A stretch of DNA of 64,000 nucleotides from JAXGQD01 sp040766665 (lineage in GTDB: Bacteria > Bacillota > Clostridia > Saccharofermentanales > Fastidiosipilaceae), in the NCBI GenBank assembly GCA_040766665.1, contig JAXGQD010000006.1, forward strand, positions 153,375-217,374. Direction: 5' to 3'. The position numbers were made by a program, and so were the translations under genes. Below the pieces are notes generated by a model. That model ran no database searches. It was not told the origin of the DNA and was given only the letters and a program-made list of their open reading frames with translations. Shown here in pieces: positions 27,485-36,812 of the stretch. The number at the start of each line of letters is the position of its first letter. The first letter of the stretch is position 1.

Positions 27485-29446
27485 ATGTCGTTGATACTGG
27501 GTATCGACACTGGTGGCACATACACAGATGCGGTAATTTTTGATTCTGAAAACAAATCAGTATTGTGTAAAGCCAAAGCATACACAACCAAGCACGATTT
27601 ACTCATAGGCATTAAGAATTGCCTTGATGAATTGGGGAAGGATGAACTTTCTCAGGTCGGGTTAACATGCCTTTCAACCACACTCGCAACCAATGCAATT
27701 GTTGAAGACCGCGGCGGTCGAGTCGGTTTAATATATTGCGGTGGAACAATAGATGTGAAAACGCCTCAATGTATTAGCGTTGAAGTCCAGGGAAAGCTTG
27801 ATATCAGGGGAAAAGTTTTAGAGGATCTCAATGAATCGGAAATACGTGATGCAGTCAACCATTTGCTGAGCCAAGAAGTCGAAGCGATTGCTGTTTCTGG
27901 CTTTGCTAGTGTTAGAAATCCGATTCATGAGTTAGAAATTCGAGAAATTATTCATTCAATGCGCACATTACCAGTGGTTTGTGCGCACGATTTATCATCA
28001 AAATTAGGTTTTAATGAACGCAGTACTACGGCAGTCCTCAATGCAAAATTACTGCCCATCATCAGCAATCTTATCAAAGCCAGTCGCGACATTCTCATTG
28101 AAAAAGGTTTAGACACAAAAATAATGGTCGTAAAAGGTAACGGAAGTCTGATGGATGAATCATCAGCACTTAATAAGCCTATTGAAACAATTCTTTCAGG
28201 ACCAGCAGCAAGCGTTATTGGTGCGAAATTTCTTTCCGGCAAAGATAATGCTCTAATCATTGATATAGGCGGAACGACAACCGACATTGCTAATCTTGAA
28301 AATGGCGATGTCATAATCCGTAAGGATGGGGCGAAAGTAGGAGGCTGGCATACTCAGGTAAAGGCTGCTGACATTAGAACATTTGGTTTAGGGGGCGACA
28401 GCTATATTCAGCTTGACAGTCAAGCACGAGTGAAGATAGGACCACTGCGTGTACACCCATTAAGCAGAATTGCGACTAAGTATCCCTATCTTACAGCAGA
28501 ACTATCTTCACTTGCTCACAATACAGGATTTGAGTTATACGCTGAGCAAGAAATTGATTGTTTCTTTAATCCTAAAACTGAAAAGTCAGTTGCGCTAGTT
28601 GGTCGCGACGCGGAGATCGTGGAACTATTAAACGGAAGACCACATTCCGCTCGCTATCTTGCTTCGGCTTTGGATACAGATATTGAGCTCTTGGGGCTTA
28701 GCAGTTTAGTTGAACGGGGGATATTAGAACGCGCATCATTGACCCCGACAGATGTTTTACTCTATTTGGGAAAATACAATATTGGAAACAGTGAAATTGT
28801 AGAATCTGCTATCCGTTACCTTGCCCAAAAGCTAGGAATGGGCGAGGAAGATTTTGCCAAATATCTGTTAAGTTGCATTGAAAAAGAGTTTGTTTTGGCT
28901 TGTGTCCAAAGTGCGATTGAATTTGATCAGCATGATTTTGATATGAAGAACAATAGCGTAGCAGCTTATTTTTTTAACGCATCGTTTGATTCAAACCATA
29001 ATGGCTTGCTAAGTACACAATTGCAACTGAATAAACCAATTGTCGCTGTCGGCGCACCTGCAGAAGCATGGGTTAAGGAGCTTAGTCTTCATCTAAACAC
29101 ACAAGATTGTGTACCTCAGCACGCAGAAGTTGCAAATGCAGTGGGGGCGGCAATCGGTCAAATCATAGAAAAAGCAGAAGCGCTTATCAGACCTATAAAA
29201 AATAATAAAGTTTTTTGCCTGCATTTACCTAAGCTAAAGCGGGAGTTTGAAAGCATAGAGGAAGCTAAGTCATTTGCTGTTGAAGTATTACGAGCGTATG
29301 TAATTAACCGTGTTATGGAACAATGCAATAACGTAATTCAGTCCTATGAAAGCGTAGACGATGTGTATATCGGAGCTAGCCATGTAAATGAAAAGGTATA
29401 CATAGAAACTAAAATTATAGCAACTGCTATTGGTCAACCAGATTAG
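27485..29446 (+). CDS. Hydantoinase/oxoprolinase-family ASKHA ATPase, candidate reactivase of the mutase
   Basis: 653 residues. N-terminal GIDTGGTYTDAVIFD near residues 6-20 is phosphate-1 of the actin/Hsp70 fold; LIIDIGGTTTDIANL near 257-271 is phosphate-2; GLGGDSYIQL near 300 continues the HyuA core. The region beyond about 420 is not the standard HyuA end. The HyuA family includes ATP-driven hydantoinases and oxoprolinases, but no HyuB partner is present. Glutamate mutase is normally accompanied by MutL, an ASKHA protein that exchanges damaged cobalamin; tight linkage (16-base gap) to the B12 enzyme suggests the same job here. SD AAGGA. Confidence 0.72.
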   Translation: MSLILGIDTGGTYTDAVIFDSENKSVLCKAKAYTTKHDLLIGIKNCLDELGKDELSQVGLTCLSTTLATNAIVEDRGGRVGLIYCGGTIDVKTPQCISVEVQGKLDIRGKVLEDLNESEIRDAVNHLLSQEVEAIAVSGFASVRNPIHELEIREIIHSMRTLPVVCAHDLSSKLGFNERSTTAVLNAKLLPIISNLIKASRDILIEKGLDTKIMVVKGNGSLMDESSALNKPIETILSGPAASVIGAKFLSGKDNALIIDIGGTTTDIANLENGDVIIRKDGAKVGGWHTQVKAADIRTFGLGGDSYIQLDSQARVKIGPLRVHPLSRIATKYPYLTAELSSLAHNTGFELYAEQEIDCFFNPKTEKSVALVGRDAEIVELLNGRPHSARYLASALDTDIELLGLSSLVERGILERASLTPTDVLLYLGKYNIGNSEIVESAIRYLAQKLGMGEEDFAKYLLSCIEKEFVLACVQSAIEFDQHDFDMKNNSVAAYFFNASFDSNHNGLLSTQLQLNKPIVAVGAPAEAWVKELSLHLNTQDCVPQHAEVANAVGAAIGQIIEKAEALIRPIKNNKVFCLHLPKLKREFESIEEAKSFAVEVLRAYVINRVMEQCNNVIQSYESVDDVYIGASHVNEKVYIETKIIATAIGQPD

Positions 29447-29479
29447 AGAATAATCGCAGTTATTATTAGGTGGATACAA

Positions 29480-30373
29480 ATGAAAAATCTTATCGGATTA
29501 CATTGTGGTTATTGGTTAGGTTCCGGCATCACCGGTGATATGTCGAAAATCATTTCATACACAAAGTCTGCCGGTGCAGACATTATCGAACTATCTATGG
29601 GCGACCTAGTGAAGTTGGACGATAGAGAATTACTGAGATTACGCAACGATGTTGAATCAGTAGGTTTGAGTATAAAAATAAATGGCGGACTGGTTACGAT
29701 CGATAACGATATCTCTTCACCAGATATTGTTACGCGAGAGAGGGGCTTTGCCCATTGCTTAAACATGTTGCGAATTTGTTCCATAATGGGTTCCAAAACC
29801 TGGTCAGGGCTTATACACAGTGCTTGGTTACTTAGACCGGATCCCGTTAATCCTATAGCGGATAAAGAAAAACGTCTGGTTCAAGCCATCAATGGCATGA
29901 AAAGAGTTACGGAAATTGCAGAAAAAGCAGACGTACGTTGTTGTTTGGAAATTGTGAATCGTTATGAACAATTTCTTTTCAACACTGTGGAGGAAGGTGT
30001 GTTATTTTGTCAGGCAGTTGATAGTCCATATTGTCAATTGTTACTCGATACATTTCATATGTCAATTGAAGAAGATAACCTTGCTGCAAGCATTTTAAGA
30101 GCTCAAAAAGTTGGTCTAATCGGTTACATTCATATTGGGGAAACTAATCGACGCATACCTCTGGATCAATCTGGAAACACAAACTGGTTGGCATTCAAAG
30201 ATGCTGTAAATGGCAGCGGTTATGTAGGCCCACTCGTTTTGGAGCCTTTGGAATTGGCTAATTCGGATTCAGCAATAAAAACGTGCACATGGCGTAGTTA
30301 TGTTGACGGTAAAAATATCGATCTAATGCTTGAAAGAGCAAAGAGCGGAATAGCGTTTTTAAGATCCTTGTGA
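29480..30373 (+). CDS. Ketose 3-epimerase-like TIM-barrel protein (D-tagatose/D-psicose 3-epimerase family)
   Basis: 297 residues. The metal and substrate signature of ketose 3-epimerases is clear: CLEIVNRYEQFLFNT near residues 154-168 (Glu), LLLDTFHMSIEED near 192-204 (Asp and His), YIHIGETNRR near 217-226 (His), and VLEPLE near 252 (Glu). These enzymes invert C3 of free ketoses through a manganese-bound enediolate. This is the best direct hint that the island handles a rare ketose. It ends the operon of the mutase; SD AGGTGG. Confidence 0.82.
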   Translation: MKNLIGLHCGYWLGSGITGDMSKIISYTKSAGADIIELSMGDLVKLDDRELLRLRNDVESVGLSIKINGGLVTIDNDISSPDIVTRERGFAHCLNMLRICSIMGSKTWSGLIHSAWLLRPDPVNPIADKEKRLVQAINGMKRVTEIAEKADVRCCLEIVNRYEQFLFNTVEEGVLFCQAVDSPYCQLLLDTFHMSIEEDNLAASILRAQKVGLIGYIHIGETNRRIPLDQSGNTNWLAFKDAVNGSGYVGPLVLEPLELANSDSAIKTCTWRSYVDGKNIDLMLERAKSGIAFLRSL

Positions 30374-30706
30374 GCGGTTTTTAAGACAGAAGATAGCATA
30401 TAGTGGCTTTCATTCATACGCACACTTGGATATATTGTCCTTTTACACTGCAAACATTTTAGGCTCTTAAGTAAAATCTTCACGCATTCGTATGCACTTG
30501 CTTATTTTTCTACCTATCCAAACCATATAAGTTTTTATCAACAATAATATACAATGGAGTAAATGATTCTGTCTGTTATTTGACATTTTTTTGGCGATAT
30601 ATTACATTTGTAGCTCGATTTAGTGGCATAATTATTCATGAAATATCTTGTTTTATTATGTTGAAGACAAGTTTAGTTGCTGAACTATCAATAAAGGTGC
30701 TTTGTT
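30374..30706 (+). promoter_or_regulatory. Intergenic region with promoter of the GntR gene
   Basis: No gene. TTGACA at 30580-30585, 17 bases, TACATT at 30603-30608. GATATATTAC (30596-30605) lies at the spacer end and shares ATATATTA with the operator candidates, which would allow autoregulation. SD AAAGGTG precedes the ATG. Confidence 0.6.
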
Positions 30707-31387
30707 ATGTTACCAAGATTACAGTATTCAAATGTTCGTATCGGGAAAATCGATGTATATAGTTCATTAAAAGATGCTATTCAATTTTTGGAAATGGCCC
30801 CCGGAAGTGTTATCCATGAAGCAAAATTAGCAGAAAGCATGGGCGTAAGTAGGACTCCGGTCCGTGAAGCCCTGCTTAGGCTTGCCGATGAACACCTCGT
30901 GAATATATTTCCTCAGAAAGGGACCTACGTTTCAAAAATAAGCTTCAAACTAGCTAAAGAAATGAATTTGATGCGACACATACTTGAATCACAAATTTTT
31001 GGTGAGCTTTGCTCCATGAAAGCTGATTTAACTGAAGCGACCTCCGAGAGTATGTATTTCATGAAACAGGCTGTGGCGAAAAATGACGAGTATAATTACT
31101 TAATCAATGATGGTGCTTTTCATGGCGCGATTTTTGCCTTTGCACAACATGAGTTAATCTGGGAAGAAATTGTTAAAACACGGGTACATTATTTACGGCT
31201 GTTAATTCTGGACTTAGCTTTTCCGGATATATTACAGGAATCATATCAACAGCATATCGAGATTCTTCATGCCATAAGAGAAGGCGATCATGAGAAATTG
31301 GAGAATGTTTTGCGTGTTCATCATGACCATGAACAGATGACCCGTGAAGACTTAATTCGCCAGCGTTATGAAGATTACATTGACTAA
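30707..31387 (+). CDS. GntR-family transcriptional regulator, FCD (FadR) subfamily
   Basis: 226 residues. N-terminal winged helix: LAESMGVSRTPVREALLRLADEHLV near residues 42-66, then the wing FPQKGTYVSKI. The C-terminal all-helical FCD ligand domain has the usual metal site: Asp-x3-His in NDGAFHGAIF near 140, His in QQHIEILHAI near 183, His in VHHDHEQM near 205. Ligand is typically a carboxylate or sugar acid bound through the metal. Placed centrally in the island and preceded by a site resembling the shared palindrome, it is the obvious local regulator. Confidence 0.88.
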   Translation: MLPRLQYSNVRIGKIDVYSSLKDAIQFLEMAPGSVIHEAKLAESMGVSRTPVREALLRLADEHLVNIFPQKGTYVSKISFKLAKEMNLMRHILESQIFGELCSMKADLTEATSESMYFMKQAVAKNDEYNYLINDGAFHGAIFAFAQHELIWEEIVKTRVHYLRLLILDLAFPDILQESYQQHIEILHAIREGDHEKLENVLRVHHDHEQMTREDLIRQRYEDYID

Positions 31388-32007
31388 CTTATCTGCAGTA
31401 CTAGCATATTACGAATAATGCAATGTACAGATTAATCCTCTCTCCTAGCATCTGGTTTCTGTTCATGAGCTTAATAATTGATTAGCATTAAGCCCCGAAA
31501 GAATTAATTTTGAATTTGATCAAATGGTATTGAAAGCGCTTTTTTATACATAAAATGCGTTTGTCATTTTTCTTGAGCCTCCAACATACTGATTAATTAG
31601 CGGTCCACCTATATTCATAGAGTATGGCATCGTTCAGTTTACTGAGAAGATTTGTTAATTGTTGGATTTATTCTATCTATATTCTGTAGCCTATTTACAT
31701 TCACATAATTGTTAAGCGGAATTACGGTTTAATAGCTCACCGATATAATTTGTGCATTTTGGCATAGAACCAAAAAAATAATTCATCAATATGATAAATT
31801 GCGCACAAAGGATTGACACTAGATTTTTAATATATTAGTATGTATCTATTGAGGGTAATGTATTTAACATTATCTACAACGTAGTAAAGATATTAGATAT
31901 TTTTTCGCACGTTGGTAAAAGCTGTCACAGTACATAAAGTGTTACAAGTATTTTTAGATTTGCATTAATCAAAGCAGAAAACTGTATTTCGATTACGGAG
32001 TAGTTAA
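31388..32007 (+). promoter_or_regulatory. Long AT-rich intergenic region with promoter/operator of the dehydrogenase-transporter operon
   Basis: No gene seen over 620 bases. TTGACA (31813-31818), 17 bases, TAGTAT (31836-31841), with TAATATATTA at 31828-31837 just before the -10. The 150-base leader to the ATG has no recognised riboswitch. Confidence 0.65.
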
Positions 32008-33035
32008 ATGATTGTCACTAAGCAAATGAAAGCTGCTGTATTTGAAAAGAAAGGCTTATTGACAGTTAAGACAGTCGCACGACCTCAAGTTCATAATGAT
32101 AATGATGTACTCATTCGAGTTCAAGCCATCAGCATCTGTGGAACTGACGTGAGAGCTTTAGAGGACCCCCCAGCTTTTCTCTTTACTGAAGGTGTCATTA
32201 TCGGACACGAATTCACTGGAGTAGTTGAAGAAATTGGGAATACAGTAAGCCACATCGCTGTTGGTGATAAAGTGGTTGTTCATCCTAATATATGGTGCGG
32301 AAAATGTCATTATTGTCGAATTGGTCAAACAAATTTGTGCACTCAGCTTGAACATATTGGTGACCGCATTAATGGTGGTATGGCTGAATATGCATGTGTT
32401 CCTGAGAGAATGGTATATAAAATCAATAAATCAGTTCCTTCGCATGTTGCATGTCTGGTTGAACCTCTCGCCTGCGTTTTAAACTCGACTGAATCAGTAC
32501 GAATTCATCCCGATGAAACCGCAGTAGTTTTTGGTGCAGGGCCAATTGGTTTAATTTTTCTAATGTTGTATAAAGCGGCAGGAGCTCAAGTTATTGTAGT
32601 GGATCTTTCGCCTTCCAGACTGGACTTAGCGAAAAGTCTGGGTGCTGATCTAGTAATTGACCCAGCTAGGGAAAATCTCGAGGAGATAGTTTTCTCACAA
32701 ACAGAAATTGGAGCGGATATTGTTGCAGACGCGGTAGGTGTTCTTTACCCGATGCAATAAACATTTCTAAGAAAGGAGGTCATATTGTTCTTTTTGGCTT
32801 AAATGATGTTATTCCTGTGCAATTGCATCAGGCACCCATCATTTATAAAGAACTGAACATACATGGAACAGTTTTGGCAAAAGGTACATTTCCATTAGCA
32901 ATAAAGCTTATAGAAGAAAACCGTATTCCAATTGAACAATTAGTAACACATCGATTACCAATAGAGGAGGTAAAAGAAGGCATCAAATTAATGAGAGAAG
33001 GTATCGGATCAAAAGTAATCATTGAAATGAAATGA
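32008..33035 (+). CDS. Zinc-dependent medium-chain dehydrogenase 1 (sequence frameshifted)
   Basis: 342 residues after restoring one G near 32753 (CCCGGAT read as CCCGAT). Catalytic zinc: SICGTDVRAL near residue 43 and GHEFTGVVEEIG near 69 (His-Glu). Structural zinc loop with Cys in CGKCHYCRIGQTNLC near 97-111. Cofactor fold FGAGPIGLIFLMLY near 175, then VVDLS whose Asp indicates NAD(H). Family of sorbitol, threonine and L-iditol dehydrogenases. It opens the operon of the sugar transporter and is nearly identical in build and length to the gene at 41351. Confidence 0.87.
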
Positions 33036-33088
33036 ATTACTTGAATCAAACTCACACACCTAAAAATTTATCTAAATGAGGTATAAAT

Positions 33089-34162
33089 ATGAAAAAGATT
33101 TTCTCTTTATTAACAGCATTAGTTTTATTAGCAGCACCGTTGGTTGCATGCAGTGGGACAAGTACAACTGCCGCTCCGGCAGAAACAAGTGCTGCAGCAG
33201 TTGAAACAAAAGCAGCAGCTGAGACAACTGTAGCAGCAGCGGTTGAGACAACCGTGGCCGCAGCAGCAGATGCAACAAGTGCAGTTGCAAATACTAGTGG
33301 TAAGAAATTAAAAATTGCATTTATTCCAACATCTAATATCGATGAATCAATGCTTTGGTTTAGAAAGAATGCTGAAGAAGAGGCTTTAGCACTTGGATGC
33401 GAGTTCGTAGCGTATGATCCAAATGGCGACATTCAGAAACAAGTGAACCTGGTTAGCGATGCCGTTGCTGCCGGTTGCGATGGTATTGTCATGCAAGCCA
33501 TGGATCAGAAAGCCGTAATTCCAGCCTTCCAAAAAGCAAAAGAAGCCGGGGTCGTCATCACCCTCTTCGGTGCTGATATTGATCCTTCTGGGCAACAGTA
33601 TCGTGATTTCGTTTGCGCTCCTGACGATACCGCAGCAGGCAGATTAGCTGGTGAGTCCATGATCAAGCATTTCCCGGATGGAGCTAGCGGAGTTGAAATC
33701 ATGGGTGCACCCGGCTCGGATCCCGCGATTAAACGTGAAACCGGTTTTGAAGAAGCCATTGGCGGGTCTAACATTGAGTTATTAGACAAACAATATGTAA
33801 CAAACTGGGATCCTGCGATCGCAATGTCAATTATGGAAGACTATATTACTAAATATGGTGACAAGATTCAGTATGTCTATTCCCATTGGGATAATGCTTC
33901 AACCACAATCGTTCAAGCATTAGAAAATGCAGGAATGTTGGAAAATGTTTACATTTTAAGTGTCGATGGTGCACGTGTAGGTTTTGACCTCGTTAAAGAA
34001 GGAAAAATTGCTGCAACAATGGCACAGGACCTTGGTTTCCAGGCGAGAGAATGCGTTAAAGCTGTAGTGAAAATTAAAAATGGTGAAACCGTTGAACCAT
34101 ATTTAGAAGACGAATTTGTTGAAATTACAGCTGATAAAGCAGACTATGATCCAGGTTGGTAA
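33089..34162 (+). CDS. Sugar ABC transporter substrate-binding lipoprotein (RbsB-like)
   Basis: 357 residues. Lipoprotein signal with hydrophobic core and lipobox LVAC (Cys 21), then an Ala/Thr/Glu-rich low-complexity linker to about residue 70 (repeats of VETTVAAA), then a type I periplasmic-binding fold: KLKIAFIPTSNIDESMLWF, VSDAVAAGCDGIVMQAMD, DDTAAGRLAGESM. Homologous to ribose, xylose, allose and inositol binding proteins. Its own hairpin follows the stop. It should bind the island's substrate outside the membrane. Confidence 0.88.
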   Translation: MKKIFSLLTALVLLAAPLVACSGTSTTAAPAETSAAAVETKAAAETTVAAAVETTVAAAADATSAVANTSGKKLKIAFIPTSNIDESMLWFRKNAEEEALALGCEFVAYDPNGDIQKQVNLVSDAVAAGCDGIVMQAMDQKAVIPAFQKAKEAGVVITLFGADIDPSGQQYRDFVCAPDDTAAGRLAGESMIKHFPDGASGVEIMGAPGSDPAIKRETGFEEAIGGSNIELLDKQYVTNWDPAIAMSIMEDYITKYGDKIQYVYSHWDNASTTIVQALENAGMLENVYILSVDGARVGFDLVKEGKIAATMAQDLGFQARECVKAVVKIKNGETVEPYLEDEFVEITADKADYDPGW

Positions 34163-34195
34163 GTATCTATATTGATAGATAATGTTGATACTAAT

Positions 34196-34224
34196 TTTCC
34201 TCCGCCGTCATGCGGCGGAGGAAA
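34196..34224 (+). terminator. Strong hairpin between binding-protein and ATPase genes
   Basis: Arms CCTCCGCCG and CGGCGGAGG round a short TCATG loop, flanked by TTT and AAA and followed by TGTTTTTC. Usual arrangement for partial termination or 3'-end protection so that binding protein is made in excess over the ATPase and permeases. Confidence 0.75.
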
Positions 34225-34255
34225 TGTTTTTCAATCAATAGTGGAATGGTGAAAT

Positions 34256-35737
34256 ATGAACCCAGAGAAAAACGCTAACATTTTAGAAATTAATGGTATA
34301 TCGAAATCCTTTCCCGGCGTGAAGGCCTTAAAGAATGTTTCATTAAGTGTAATTAAAGGTCAGGTGCATGGAATTGTTGGTGAGAACGGTGCCGGCAAAT
34401 CAACACTGATGAAAGTTCTTTCGGGGGTCAATAAGCCAGAAGAAGGGTACTTCATCTTTGACGGCCAGAAAGTTACAGAAACAAATCCGGTGGATTCGTT
34501 GAAAATGGGGCTCAGTATCATTTATCAGGAATTCAATCTTGTAAATATGATGACTGTTGGCGAGAATATTTTTCTGGGTCGTTTTAAAGAAATGAATGGT
34601 ATGAAGGGTACCCATCGTAAAGCCCGAGAGCTTTTGGACAGCATTGGTAGTACTATAAGTACACATTCGCTAGTCAATGATTTGAGTGTTTCAGAAAAAC
34701 AAATGGTTGAGATTGCTAAAGCCTTATCCTTTGATTCAAAACTCATCATAATGGACGAACCAAGCAGCAGTCTGACCCAAGGAGAAATGGATCGTCTGAA
34801 AAAAATAATCCATAATTTACGTGAGCGAAATATCACTGTTCTCTACATCAGCCATAAGCTTGATGAAATTTTCGAACTCTGCGATACCGTGACAATCATG
34901 CGTGATGGGCATATGATAGATACAAAACCGGCAAAAGACTTGTCTCGAAGCGAGATGATTACAAAGATGATTGGGCGCTCCATTGATCAGGAGTTTCCGG
35001 AGCGGCCAAGAGCTGTCAGTAGCCCTCTCATGTCAGTATCGAATATCACAACTAAAAAATTACACGATATCAGTTTTGAGCTCAACCGAGGAGAAATTCT
35101 GGGCTTGGTTGGCTTGGTAGGAGCCGGACGTACTGAGTTGGTGCGCGCAATTTTTGGGGCAGATAAAGTTAAAAATAAACATATCATTATTGATGGTAAA
35201 GAAGTAAACATAAAAACTCCAAAAGATGGAATCAAAGCAGGTATGGGTTTTGTTACTGAAGATCGAAAACTATTAGGTTTAGTGCTTAAGTTTTCTGTTG
35301 AAAGTAATGTGGCTATGGCAAACTTGAAAAAACTAAAAAAAGGGCAATTTATCAACAAGAAACTCGAACGCAGTATGGTTAGTCGACAAATTGAAAGCCT
35401 CAATATAAAAACACCTGCCCCGACTACTAGAGTTTCAACTTTGTCTGGAGGTAATCAGCAGAAGGTCGTTGTTGCGCGTTGGCTAGAGACCTCGCCTAGA
35501 ATATTAATTCTTGATGAACCGACTCGCGGAATTGATGTGGGTGCTAAATATGAAATTTACTTACTCATGAAAGAAATAACTGAAGCAGGTGGAGCCATCA
35601 TCTTTATTTCTTCCGAACTCCCCGAAGTATTAAGTATGAGCAATAGAGTATTGACAATTAGCGACGGCAGGATCACCGGAGAATTTGATCCTGAAAAGGT
35701 CGATGCCCATGGAATTATGGACAGCGCAATCGGTTAA
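34256..35737 (+). CDS. Sugar ABC transporter ATPase with two ABC domains (RbsA/MglA-like)
   Basis: 493 residues. First domain: Walker A GENGAGKST near 44, signature LSVSEKQ near 146, Walker B LIIMDEPSSSL near 166. Second domain has the degenerate Walker A GLVGAGRTEL near 285 normal for this family, signature TLSGGNQQK near 397 and LILDEPTRGIDVG near 418. Drives import with the two permeases downstream. Confidence 0.93.
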   Translation: MNPEKNANILEINGISKSFPGVKALKNVSLSVIKGQVHGIVGENGAGKSTLMKVLSGVNKPEEGYFIFDGQKVTETNPVDSLKMGLSIIYQEFNLVNMMTVGENIFLGRFKEMNGMKGTHRKARELLDSIGSTISTHSLVNDLSVSEKQMVEIAKALSFDSKLIIMDEPSSSLTQGEMDRLKKIIHNLRERNITVLYISHKLDEIFELCDTVTIMRDGHMIDTKPAKDLSRSEMITKMIGRSIDQEFPERPRAVSSPLMSVSNITTKKLHDISFELNRGEILGLVGLVGAGRTELVRAIFGADKVKNKHIIIDGKEVNIKTPKDGIKAGMGFVTEDRKLLGLVLKFSVESNVAMANLKKLKKGQFINKKLERSMVSRQIESLNIKTPAPTTRVSTLSGGNQQKVVVARWLETSPRILILDEPTRGIDVGAKYEIYLLMKEITEAGGAIIFISSELPEVLSMSNRVLTISDGRITGEFDPEKVDAHGIMDSAIG

Positions 35738-35749
35738 GGGGGCAATGGA

Positions 35750-36802
35750 ATGGAAAAAAGTACTGAGAATCTTATGAAAAAAAGTAATCTTGGCTTAGTT
35801 AGCGGTAATGGTGACAATGAGCTACCTGAAATTCCGGAAAATAGTAGGGATAAATTGAGCATCTCTTCACTTTGGAAAACCCTGAACCCCTATATTATCA
35901 TTATCGCAATTGTGATTCTTTCAATTTATACAGCAATTATTGAACCTCAGTTTCTTACTTGGCAAAATTTCCAAAACATTCTCAAGCAACTAGGCGTACT
36001 GAGTTTAACTTCAATTGGTATGACGTATGTGATAATTGCAGGATACATTGATTTGTCAATAGTAGGCATGTTTTCATTTGTCACAGTTAGTTTACTAAAA
36101 ATGATTCCAATCATTGGTGAAGGACCTGCAATACTTATTGGCATTCTACTTGGAATATTATGCGGGCTTCTAGATGCAATCATTTTGGTTATTGCAGGAG
36201 CACGAAATGATGCAGATGCTGTCTTTGTTACATTCGGTATCAGTACCTTCTATTTCGGCTTGGCCTTAGTCGTTTCTCAAGGTGCGACGATGCGCATTCC
36301 TTCGGGATCCACCATATTTAGCTTTATTGGTAAAGAGTTAATATTATCCTTACCTATTTCGATATACGTTTTTTTAGTTGTTATGATTCTCGCACACTTG
36401 TTATTAGCGAAGACACAAACTGGACGTGAGATTCGCTATACCGGTGGTAATCGCGCAGCGGCTCGCTTAGCCGGTATTTCATCTGCAAAGAGCACCATTA
36501 TTGCCTATGCCGTTCTCGGTTTAACGGTAGGGATTGGCTCTGTTCTTTTCGCCGGTCGAACGACTGCCGCGGGTCCTATGGTCGGCACGGGGATGGAGGT
36601 CAACTCGATTCTTGCGGTAGTAATCGGTGGAACAAGATTAAAAGGAGGATTGGGTAGCGTTCCGAGAACTTTTATTGGTGTCCTACTGGTTATTGTCATG
36701 GAGAATGCTCTGAATCTTATCGGCATACCAACTACTGTCAGGGATATTTTCAAAGGGTCGATTCTAATTCTTGCCATATGGCTAGATTACCGTAGACGTT
36801 GA
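35750..36802 (+). CDS. Sugar ABC transporter permease 1 (RbsC-like)
   Basis: 350 residues. About 40 hydrophilic N-terminal residues, then eight to ten membrane helices. Contains GNRAAARLAGISSAKSTIIA near 236-255, the cytoplasmic EAA-like loop of the RbsC family that docks the ATPase, and VIGGTRLKGGLGSVPRTFIG near 298. Twelve bases after the ATPase gene. Confidence 0.9.
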   Translation: MEKSTENLMKKSNLGLVSGNGDNELPEIPENSRDKLSISSLWKTLNPYIIIIAIVILSIYTAIIEPQFLTWQNFQNILKQLGVLSLTSIGMTYVIIAGYIDLSIVGMFSFVTVSLLKMIPIIGEGPAILIGILLGILCGLLDAIILVIAGARNDADAVFVTFGISTFYFGLALVVSQGATMRIPSGSTIFSFIGKELILSLPISIYVFLVVMILAHLLLAKTQTGREIRYTGGNRAAARLAGISSAKSTIIAYAVLGLTVGIGSVLFAGRTTAAGPMVGTGMEVNSILAVVIGGTRLKGGLGSVPRTFIGVLLVIVMENALNLIGIPTTVRDIFKGSILILAIWLDYRRR

Positions 36803-36812
36803 GAGGTGCAAT

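Noticed and set aside
27485..29446. Hydantoinase subunit HyuA as the function
   Set aside because: No HyuB or allophanate-type partner is nearby, the C-terminal third is not typical, and it sits directly behind a B12 enzyme; family name kept, function not.
31388..32007. Riboswitch in the long leader of the dehydrogenase-transporter operon
   Set aside because: No conserved aptamer pattern was recognised; only a promoter and the palindrome are supported. A covariance-model search would settle it.
33052..33432. Open frame opposite the binding-protein gene
   Set aside because: Its Ala/Val/Ser-rich run is the complement of the low-complexity linker of the lipoprotein; no ribosome site.
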